Shown here: positions 18,538 to 26,456 of the stretch, one piece after another
How the letters are laid out: each line of letters begins with the position of its first letter
Position numbering within the stretch: position 1 is the first letter of the stretch
Program-made: the position numbers and the translations under genes
DNA from: Acanthamoeba sp. SK_2022b
Taxonomy: Eukaryota > Discosea > Longamoebia > Acanthamoebidae
Length of the DNA stretch: 26,456 nucleotides
Reading direction: 5' to 3'
Assembly (NCBI GenBank): GCA_027943245.1
Contig: JANDJZ010000462.1
Location: forward strand, 1 to 26,456
The notes under the pieces: generated by a model
Told to the model about the DNA's origin: nothing
What the model saw: the letters and a program-made list of their open reading frames with translations, nothing else
Database searches by the model: none

Positions 18538-20295
18538 TCAACAACTGCTGTTAATTGCTTGCTCAGAGTCATACAAACAGGAGTTGAGAATGAGGGTGGA
18601 TGTGCCAACCTTGGCGACCTCCACTGCATGGAGGTAACAATCCACAGTGCCACTCCACCAACCACCGATTGCCATGATCTGCTCCCTCCACAGACCACCC
18701 ATCATGGCCACAGTGGCGCCACCAATTTGCAATGAGTGTGAGGAGACCACAGCATTCCAGGCCAGCGTTGCACACCATTCTCTTGCAGACAGAAGTGATG
18801 GTGCTAGACATGAGCTGACGTCCACCGGCTGATCAAAACAGCAGCCCAGTCGCCTTGCCCCAAAGCGCCATGAACTGACAATGCAGGTGAACTGGGCACC
18901 AAGGGGCCAATGTGGGCTCAACAAAGACCTCAAACTCGCGGCCAGCCTGATCCACCTTGGAGGAGCGCACATACATGCGCAGGAGCTCACGATCCGGCAG
19001 TCAAGCCACGTCCTCCACACGCAGTGCAGCCAGCTCAGCAGCCCTCTGCATGGTGCGCAGGCCGAGGGCAACCAGCACGGCGTCTCACAGCCACAGCCCG
19101 CACCTGCGCATGCAAAGCGCGCACAGGGAAAGGGTCCCATCAGAAGTCGCACTTGCCCTCTTGCGCCCACGCCCTCACTACGCCGTCGGCCAGGAGCTTC
19201 ACCCAGGGTCGGCGCTGGGCGACGCGAACCCAGCCAGCATGTGCTCCCACGCAATGGCTGCCACAGTGGCGTCTGCGCGACCGCCACGCCCCGACAGATC
19301 CAACCATGTGAGGAAGTCCATGAGGCAATCCACGCTTGCCAGCAGGGAAGGCTGTCCAAGTGAGGTGGCAAACTCCACAAACTCGCGCCACAACGCAGGG
19401 TAGCTCAGAACCGTGGAAGCTGCCCTGCTGCCCACCAAGAGCTGCGCCCACCGCGTGGCTAGCTGCGCCACTCTGGAAACCGGCTGCCCTCAATGAGGCG
19501 GGCCTCCATCGCCCAGTATCCCCATGCCGGCTTGCACGACCCCAAGGGACCTGGCAACGCCACCTGAGCCCCTTGGCCCAACGCCAGCACCCTGGTGGTC
19601 AGCCACAGCAGAATCGGCCACCAGGGCTGCGCCTCCCACCACGGCACAACAATCAGCCCAACGGCGTGACACTCAATGAGGTGCTGCAACACCTGGAGGA
19701 TGAAGTAGAACGGCAGCACCAACAAATTCACCTCCCCCGCCCAGGACATGGAGAAGGCGTCCTGAGCCTCCATGCCCAGCATGAGGAACAGACTGTTGAA
19801 ATGCAGCGCCTGGCCATTGAGATGGTCGGAAAACTGGTCAACTGTCCACAGACCCAGCTCAAGCTGCATGCAAGAGACACAGCATGGCTGTAGAGTCCAA
19901 TCATTGTGATCCACCCAACATGATGCCTCGTCCACCTCGCAGTTGAGAGAGCTAGACTGCCCTGTACAGGATGGCTCCAGAATGCACCCAAGCCCACTGA
20001 CTGTGCAGCATCAGAGAGCACCACTGCCACATGTGAGGGCTGCCACATAGGGGTGCCCTGCACTTGATGAATGTTGGCAGCCACCCACTGCAAGTCCTCC
20101 ACCACAGCAGGCGTCATGCACACTTCCTGGTCCCACTGGGAATGCTGGTTGCCCACCAGGGCATAGGCCTTGCACAGGTACACCTACACCAGAGGCACTG
20201 CACATTTCAGTGACATGCTGAAGCCCACAATACTCACAAGGCGCTACCACATGACCCTGGCACCCACTTGCAGCTGACACAGCTCCTTACTGATT
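18538..20295 (-). pseudogene. DIRS-like retrotransposon, RNase H and tyrosine recombinase
   Basis: 3' half of a tyrosine-recombinase retrotransposon. The RT/RNase H connection (LVSIVGFSMSLKCAVPL) lies at about 20180-20250. RNase H follows: VAVVLSDAAQSVGLGAFW (about 19985-20030), then TVDQFSDHLN and AFSMSWAGEVN (about 19725-19850), the DIRS signature. The recombinase N-terminal domain is at 19199-19471 (STVLSYPALWREFVEFA). Catalytic motifs: box 1 RAAELAALRVEDV (Arg codon 19043-19045) and box 2 HSLQIGGATVAM (His codon 18736-18738), with Gln replacing the usual Arg (codon 18727-18729). A Gly-Trp pair (GGWW) and the probable nucleophile Tyr in DCYLHA (codon 18634-18636) follow. An in-frame TGA follows box 1, and frames shift at least twice. 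The enzyme would have integrated circular cDNA without target duplication. Non-functional as it stands. Confidence 0.78.
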
Positions 20296-20299
20296 CGCT

Positions 20300-20977
20300 A
20301 TAGGGTGGCTCAACTATATTGCCCTGGCCTTGTGACTGGACATTGTGTACGTGACATGTGTTCTCAGTAGGCATCTTAACGCCTATGGGGGGGAACACTG
20401 GGCTGTGGTGAAACATTTATTCAGGTACTTGTGTGGCATGCAAGAGCTGGTGATATGATACATGCCAGATGTGAGTGGCCTTATGACCAGAGGCTTCTCA
20501 GATGTGGACTGGGCTGGAGACAAAACTATGTGCAAGTCAATGTCTGGCATCCTCTACATGATTGCAGGTGGCCTGGTCTACTGGAGAGTGAAGAACCAAT
20601 CCTGCATTGCTACGTTGGCTGCTGAGGCTGAACACAATGTGCTGGCTGAAGCCATCAAGCACACAATCTTCCTTGGCCACTTCTATGACAACTTAGGACT
20701 TGATTGAGTGAGTTGAATGCCAATCTACTGTGACAATGAGAGTGTGCTGATGATTGTGACCTCATGACCTGGTGAGTATCATCAATGATCAAAGCACTAT
20801 GGCATCAAGTTGGCGCTGGTACATGAGAACCTAGCCAATGAGATGATTAGCCTCCACCACATGCCCATGGCCATCATGCTGGCTGACATGCTCATGAAGG
20901 CCCTTGGTAGAGGACGTGTGAATGACTTGTGTGTGGAGCTAAATCTTGTAAGGTGTTCCTGATACTGTTAAGGGGCA
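20300..20977 (+). pseudogene. copia family B pol: end of RT and RNase H, with polypurine tract
   Basis: Starts at LNYIAL, then VTCVLSRHLNAYG. RNase H reads GFSDVDWAGDK and LAAEAEHNVLAEAIK in the open piece 20462-20707. YCDNESVLMIV and LADMLMKALG follow, broken by in-frame stops. The acidic catalytic residues remain Asp/Glu. The polypurine tract AAGGGGCA (20970-20977) abuts the LTR. Confidence 0.82.
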
Positions 20978-21091
20978 TGTTGTGAGTTACCTAATAAGGT
21001 ACTCAGATCAACAGTCACTCTGGAACACCAAATGAGGTATCCAAGGACATTAAGGCATGCCTTAAAGTTTAGGAGTTATGTTGTAGTACAA
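20978..21091 (+). repeat. 3' LTR of copia family B, truncated
   Basis: Starts TGTTGTGAGTTACC and matches the reverse complement of 15984-15870, including the palindrome TTAAGGCATGCCTTAA at 21050-21065. Homology stops at about 21091, where GT-rich repeat begins, so about half the LTR is missing. Confidence 0.85.
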
Positions 21092-21160
21092 TGTGGTGAT
21101 GTTGTGGTGATGGTGTGGCGGTGTTGTGGTGATTTGGTGTTGTTGTGGAGGTAGTGGTAC
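21092..21160. repeat. short GT-rich array
   Basis: TGGTGATGTTGTGG units directly after the truncated LTR. Confidence 0.8.
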
Positions 21161-21161
21161 C

Positions 21162-21559
21162 TTGAAGGTCCAGGGGAAGGGTGGCTTAATCAATGAAGGT
21201 GCATCATTTTGGGTAACACTTGGGAAGGGACAACCCAAGTATAAAACCAAAATGTCACCAGATTCAAGATTACCAACACCCAGCAATCTAGATGGACAAA
21301 GCTGAGAAGAGACCAAGGGAAGAAAGTGGCACCACAAACCTAAACAAGCAAGAAATCCAGCACCAACACTACAAGAACCAATGGAGATACAGGCCTTGAG
21401 AAAGGAAAAGGTCAAACTCCAGCTCAAGAACCTGCCCTTCCACGTGAAGACCAGACATGTCAGCCTTCCTCAAGACTACAAACATCCCACATGCAAGTGC
21501 GTAGCTGGCACAGAACAAGACCAAGGGCAGAAGCCAAGAATTTGTGTGGGTCACCTTTG
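21162..21559 (+). other. unidentified open frame with one stop
   Basis: About 130 codons in one frame with a single internal TGA (at about 21303). Reads include WVTLGKGQPKYKTKMSPDSR and LKNLPFHVKTRHVSLPQDY. It is Lys/Gln-rich with no Trp/Cys repeats, bounded on both sides by GT arrays. I do not recognise it; a retroelement gag or an orphan exon are both possible. Confidence 0.3.
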
Positions 21560-21589
21560 ACAGGCAGACAAGCTTGCGCCCTATTTGCT

Positions 21590-22973
21590 GGTGGTGTGGT
21601 GATGTTGTGATGTGATGTTGTGGTGTTGATGTGTCATGGTTATGTTACAGGGATGTGGTGATATTGTAGTGTGGTGTTGGTGTGGTGGTGTTGTGGTTAT
21701 GTTGTAGTGGTGTGTTGTGGTGTTGTGGTGCTGGTGTGGTGGTGTGATGGTGTGGTGTTGTGGAGATGGTGTTGTGATGTTGTAGTGATGTGGTGGTAAT
21801 GTAGTGGTGTTGTGGGTATGTAGTGGGGATGATGTTGTTATGATGCTGTGATGTTGTAGTGGTGTTGTGGGGTTGTGGTGAATATGTGGTGTTGTTATAT
21901 GGTGTTTGGTGTTGTGGTGTTATGGTGTTGATCTCTTATTGTTGTGTTGTGGTTGTGTTGTGGTTGAGTTGGTGTTGATGAGGTGGTGGTGATATGTGTT
22001 GTTGTGTGGTTATCGTGGTGTTGTGGTGATGTTGTTGTACTGCTGTCATTGTGGTGTTATGGTGATGATGTGGTGTTGTGGTTGGTGGGGATGTTGTGGT
22101 TGGTGGGGATGTTGTGGTTGGTGGGGAGGTTGTGCTGTTTTGTGGTGTTGTGGTGGTGAGATTGAGGCGATGTTGGTATTGTGGTGTGGTATTGTGGTGT
22201 TGTGGTGTTGTAGTTGTGCTGGTGGTGTTGTGGTGATGTTATGGTGTTGTGGTGATGGTGAGGTGGGGATTGGTGTTGTTGTTGTGTTGTAGTGTGTTGA
22301 TTGTGTGTTGTGGTGGTTATGTTGTGGTGTTGTGGTTTGTGGTGATGTTGTGGTGATGGTGTGAAGGGTCACCATCACCCCACCACACCATCACAACCTC
22401 ACAACACCACCACCACAACACCACCACCCCAACCCCATCACCACACCACAGCAACACCACAACACCATCACCACAACAGCACCACAAAACATCCACAACA
22501 CCATAGAATTCACAACACCATCTCAACACCACCACCACACCACCACCACACCACAACTCCATCATCACAACACCACCACACTCCCACCACCACAACATCA
22601 CCACCACCTTCAACACTAACAACAACACCACCACACCAACATCACAACACCACCCCCACAACATCACCACAACACCATCACCACACCACCACATCAGTAC
22701 CACCACAACTTCACATCATCATCATACCAACATCACCACAACACCACACCAACACACAACACCACCACACAACACAACACCATCGCAACATTACACAACA
22801 ACACAACAACACAACAACACCACCACACCACCACAACACCACAACTCCAGCACCACCACTACACAACATCACCACACCACACCACAACACCACAACTCCA
22901 GCATCACCACAACTCAACATCACCACACCACACCACAACACCACCATAACACCACAACCACATCACCACAATT
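21590..22973. repeat. long GT then CA minisatellite array
   Basis: GT-rich on the + strand at 21590-22361, CA-rich at 22370-22973. The switch is a perfect 10-bp hairpin: GGTGATGGTG (22352-22361), loop TGAAGGGT, CACCATCACC (22370-22379). It includes three copies of a TGTTGTGGTTGGTGGGGA unit at about 22074-22130. The right end passes directly into copia integrase sequence. Confidence 0.92.
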
Positions 22974-23540
22974 GCCGCCGACCTTGCCAAGGCCTTCTGG
23001 GGAGAGGCCATCATGCATGCTGTTGATGTCAACAACCGTCTGCCAACCCACGCCAACCACAACCTATCACCCCTTCAGGTGATCAACAGAATGAAGCCAA
23101 GGCTTGGCATCTTCCATCCATTCAGTGCCCACTGCTACCTCCTCAAGCAAGGCGATCAGAAGCCAAACAAGCTGGCCTCTCAATCCAATGAGGCCATGTA
23201 CCTCAGGACTCAGGCCAACACAGATATGTACCGCCTTTGGGTCCTGGCATCTTGTACCATCACTGTATCACACAATGTCATCTTCTTGCCAGATCACGTC
23301 AACACTTGTCTGGATCAGCTCTCAGACAGCAACAACAACAACAACAACCCTGATGACCCTGAGCCCACTCAACACATCCCCAACAAGCCAGCCTTGAGGG
23401 GCACCAATGCCGCTCTCAACAAGTCACGCCTGCCAGGCCTGGACAAGACCTTCAAAGACAGTGAGCCCTCATCCCCCTTCATTGAGCCCAAAAATGACAA
23501 TGACAAAGATGATGGTGAGGCTGAAGGGGCAATAGACTAA
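22974..23540 (+). pseudogene. copia family C integrase C-terminal part and linker
   Basis: Begins inside integrase at AKAFWGEAIMHAVDVNNRLPT, a block that follows the catalytic Glu in copia integrases. SPLQVINRMKPRLGIFHPF and CYLLKQGDQKPNKLA follow, corresponding to the P-x-E-x-W-x-G-x-K-P and F-G-C blocks. The tail is Asn-rich then acidic (about 23328-23530) and ends at TAA 23538. The same frame continues downstream, so the stop is probably a nonsense mutation. Confidence 0.8.
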
Positions 23541-25369
23541 ATGTCACCCTCAACCTCATCATTGTCATCATCATTTTCAGCCAAAATCCCAGCCACCACC
23601 ACTTCAAAGCCATCCTCGCCCACAACCAAGCAGCCTTGCTATGCAAAGAGGACTCACAGAGGAGTACCTCAGCTCCCTCCTGCTCCACCTCCTCCATCAA
23701 CTGCACCTCCAAGGCAATCCACATGCACGACCAAGGGGCACCCAGCCAAGCACTACAACGATCTTCATCTCTCCAAGCAGCTCTCCCACAACACTCCTCG
23801 CAACTTCAAGGAGGCCATCACCTCTCAGCACGCCACACACTGGCGCAGAGCAATGGAAGAAGAGCACAACGCCCTTTGCCACAATGGGACCTATGTGCTC
23901 TGCCTCTACCACTAACCTGCAAAGCTGTGGGCACACGCTGGGTCTACAAGATCAAGCAACACGCCGACAGCTCCATCAAGCACTACAAGGCACATCTGGT
24001 CACCAAGGGCTACACGCAGAGATATGGCATCAACTACAATGAGACATTTGCGCCCATCGTCCAGCTCAAGAACCTGCACATGCTCCTCAGCCTCACAACT
24101 CTCTACAACCTCAAGATCGACCAGATCAATGTTGACTCAGCGTTCCTCCAGGCCAACATTGATGGCCAAATCTACATTACACAGCCAGAGGGGTTTGTCT
24201 CAAGAGAACACCCTGACTACATCTGCCTGCTGAAGAAGAGCCTTTATGGGCTCAAGCAGGCCCCATTGCTCTGGAACCACACCTTCAACACGCACATGAA
24301 GGCGCTCAACTTCATGCCACTCAAGGCCAATCCCTGCATCTACATCAGGCACACACAGGGCAATCAACTGCCAACAATAGTGTCCATCTACATTGACAAC
24401 TGCCTCCTGATCAGGTCACACACACATGTCAACCAGATCAAGAGAGAGCTCACAGCCAAGATCCAGATCAAGGACCTTGAAGCCATGAGCTCCATCCTCG
24501 GCATTGAAGTGCTGCATGTTCAACATGCCCACACTCTCCAACTTTGCCAGCAGGGCCATGTCAAGAACATCCTCAAGAAGTTCAATATGAACGACTCTAA
24601 GGCCGCTCCAACCCCAATGGTCCACAGCCTCTCACTATCCAAGCTGGAGCAGACGCCCACAGCCTGTAAGGATATCCCTTACAGGCAGGCGGTCAGCTCT
24701 CTCCTCTATCTGGCACTCACGTCCAGACCCAACATTGCCTTCACAGTCAACATGCTCAGTCGCCACATCAACACCTTCAACAACAAACACTGGGGCGCCA
24801 TCAAACGCGTTCTTCATTACCTCAACAGCACACACAACCTGACCATCACCTACAGTCACAGACACACCAGACTCACGGCCATCAACCAGTGCCAGCCACT
24901 ACACCTACCCATCAGCTACTCCAATGCCAACTGGGGCGGCAACAAGATCAACCACAAGTCTGTGTCCAGCTACATCTTCATACTCAGTGGTGGCCCGTGG
25001 CTGGCACAGAGCCAGTCCACAGTCACTCTGTCCTCCACTGAGGCAGAGCTGACTTCTCTCTCCAAGGCTGCCAAGCAGGCACTCTACATGAGGCGCCTGA
25101 TGCAGCAGCTCTGGTTCAGTGACATGAAGCTCCTCTTGCACACCAACAACCAGAGTGCACTTCACCTCACAACCCAGCCAATCCACGTGTTCCATGCCCA
25201 GATGAAGCACTACAACATCAAGCTCACCCATCTGCGCAATTCCATCACTCTTGGGCACCTCTTCCTTCACGACTGCCCAACTGAGTACATGCCAGCTGAT
25301 GTACTCACAAAGGCACTCCCCATCACTCACTTCTCCAAGCTCAAGACCATCCTCAGCCTCAGCGTCTAA
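23541..25369 (+). pseudogene. copia family C reverse transcriptase and RNase H with Asp-to-Asn changes
   Basis: Pro/Thr/Ser-rich linker, then the RT start FKEAITSQHATHWRRAMEEE. One frame change at about 23905-23920 precedes TRWVYKIK. From there the frame is open for about 487 codons to the stop at 25367. Motif order is canonical: ETFAPIV, AFLQA, TQPEGF, KSLYGLKQAP, YIDN, LGIEV, then SSTEAEL, NNQSAL and ADVLTKAL of RNase H. At eight positions where copia proteins have Asp this one has Asn: 24032, 24128, 24398, 24731, 24923, 24929, 24941 and 25145 (first base of the AAY codon). These include two of the three RT catalytic residues and two RNase H ones. The enzyme should be inactive although long and open. 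Confidence 0.85.
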
Positions 25370-25391
25370 ACACATCTCCACTGGAGGGGCG

Positions 25392-25767
25392 TGTTAGAGC
25401 TGACCACCATCAACTCTATAAGACAAACAAGTGTATTACTAAAGAAACCTGCAGAGAAACAATAGTTTCTCTGCAGGTACATTTTAGGTAACAACCCTCA
25501 GCGGAAATGCTGAGTTACAACAACAGGTGGTGGCGACACTCTCAAGTGACGACCAGACAGCCATCCTTCTACATCTAGTATAGCGCACAGATGGCACTCT
25601 ACTCAGCAACACCCAAACAGATGGCACTGCCTTGCAGCACCCTCATCACCACGCAATGCGCGCCCACAACCGCACTTACTGAACTGCATACTTCTCTTTG
25701 TAACAGTATCAGTTCCTCACACAATAAACCCCCTCTTCCTCTACTACATACCCTTGTTGCTCGCAAC
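25392..25767 (+). repeat. 3' LTR of copia family C
   Basis: About 376 bp from TGTTAG (after the polypurine tract) to GCAACA, where the GT array begins. The 3' edge is inferred from TGTT...AACA ends, since no partner LTR is present. It contains TATAAG (25417-25422), AATAAA (25723-25728) and two hairpins. Confidence 0.65.
25447..25478 (+). promoter_or_regulatory. 14-bp perfect hairpin in the family C LTR
   Basis: ACCTGCAGAGAAAC (25447-25460), loop AATA, GTTTCTCTGCAGGT (25465-25478). It lies about 30 bp after the TATAAG sequence, so it would be near the 5' end of the element RNA. A second stem, CTCAGC/GCTGAG with loop GGAAAT (25497-25514), follows. Function unknown. Confidence 0.6.
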
Positions 25768-26456
25768 ATTGTTGTGGTGTTGCAGTGATGGTGTGGTGAT
25801 GTTGTGCTTATGTTGTGGGGATGCTGTTGTGGTGGTGGTCATGGGTGGTCATGTGGTGGTGATGTTGTGGGGTTGTGGTGATGTTGTGGTGGTGGGGTGT
25901 TGTGGTGGTGTTGTGGTGGTGATGGTGGTGTGGTTGTGATGTGGTGATGGTGTTGTGGTGGTGATACGGTGATGGTGTTGTGGTGGTGATGTGGTGCTGT
26001 TGTGGTGGTGTGGTGCTGGTGTAGTTGTGCTGTTCGTTGTGGTATTGTGGTATTGACAACACTTGCCTCAACAACTCCACTACAGGTGGTGATGTGGTGA
26101 TTTTGGTGTTTTTGTGGTGTTGTAGTGCTGTTGTTGTGGTGGTGTTGTGGTAATGTTGTGGTGCTGTTGTGGTGATATTGTGGTGTTGTGGTGATATTGT
26201 GGTGTTGTAGTGTTTTGGTAATGATGTTGTGGTGATTGTGTGACACCATACCACCACCACAGCACCACAACACCACCACAACACCACAACATCACCATAA
26301 CGCCACAACAACATCACCACAATACCACCACCAACATCACCACAACATCAACATCACATAACAACATCCCCATACCACCACCACAACATCAACGTCACAT
26401 CATATCAGCACCACCACAATACCACCACAACACCACATCACCACAACATCACCACA
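25768..26456. repeat. GT then CA minisatellite array (runs off the window)
   Basis: GT-rich at 25768-26240, CA-rich from about 26245 to the end, with a unique spacer of about 45 bp at 26040-26085. The switch has only a short GGTG/CACC stem. Confidence 0.9.

Larger units (their letters stand above)
22974..25767 (+). mobile_element. Ty1/copia element, family C, 5'-truncated
   Basis: Integrase C-terminal part, linker, RT, RNase H, polypurine tract (CTGGAGGGGCG, 25381-25391) and 3' LTR. The 5' LTR, gag and catalytic core of integrase are absent; the break lies at the CA array. It is CA-rich on the sense strand. Confidence 0.9.

Noticed and set aside
17497..18544. Long open frames of poly-Val, poly-Trp, poly-Gly, poly-Thr, poly-His or poly-Pro
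   Set aside because: They are six-frame translations of (GGT)n and related repeats, open only because the repeat has no stop codons.
18435..19493. Several + strand frames opposite the DIRS recombinase
   Set aside because: No motifs; they are antisense to the recombinase, which has recognisable catalytic boxes.
21996..23026. Thr/His/Pro-rich frame running into the copia integrase
   Set aside because: The first part is array; the frame that matches integrase is a different one and begins at 22974.
11760..26456. CRISPR array
   Set aside because: Repeats are degenerate and contiguous, without unique spacers of constant length, and the sequence is eukaryotic.

Overview
Organism and overall character. 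This is eukaryotic DNA. The 5' third carries GC-rich, intron-dense host genes with short GT-AG introns. They are interleaved with, and then replaced by, decayed LTR and tyrosine-recombinase (DIRS-type) retrotransposons and long GT/CA-rich minisatellite arrays. The gene content (a BuGZ/ZNF207 homologue and a two-RRM Mei2-like protein), the intron density and the GC-rich codon choice would fit an amoebozoan such as Acanthamoeba. That assignment is an inference and I could not test it. I saw no tRNA, rRNA or CRISPR.

Layout. 1-2047: six-exon BuGZ-like zinc-finger gene (+). 2151-3179: secreted-protein gene (-), tail to tail with it. 3240-7675: one complete but frameshifted Ty1/copia element (family A, -) with 127-bp LTRs and an AAGTG target duplication, inserted about 60 bp upstream of the secreted-protein ATG. 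7681-8590: the other side of that promoter region, perhaps a small spliced membrane-protein gene (+). 8624-11462: ten-exon Mei2-like RNA-binding protein gene (-). From about 11.7 kb to the end I see no convincing host gene.

Retroelement half. 11760-12790: GT/CA array. 12.8-14.3 kb: unresolved repeats and remnants. 14313-15435: 5' half (zinc knuckle, start of RT) of a DIRS-like element (+). 15450-15984 and about 16360-16860: pieces of a second copia family (B, -), including a 223-bp LTR and a primer-binding site. 16861-18310: GT and GGT arrays with one GC-rich coding-like island. 18538-20295: the RNase H and tyrosine-recombinase half of a DIRS-like element (-). 20300-21091: family B pol plus 3' LTR (+). 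21162-21559: unidentified frame. 21590-22973: array. 22974-25767: 5'-truncated third copia family (C, +) with its 3' LTR. 25768-26456: array.

How it fits together. The DIRS 5' half and 3' half are separated and face each other, with inverted family-B copies beside both inner ends. An inversion between the two copia copies explains this simply. The arrays switch strand composition abruptly; at three switches there is a hairpin with an 8-nt loop, and nearly every transposon fragment ends at an array. The most unusual coding signal is family C: its RT-RNase H frame stays open for about 487 codons, yet most family-invariant aspartates, catalytic ones included, are asparagine (AAY for GAY). All exon models were made by eye from splice signals and family similarity.
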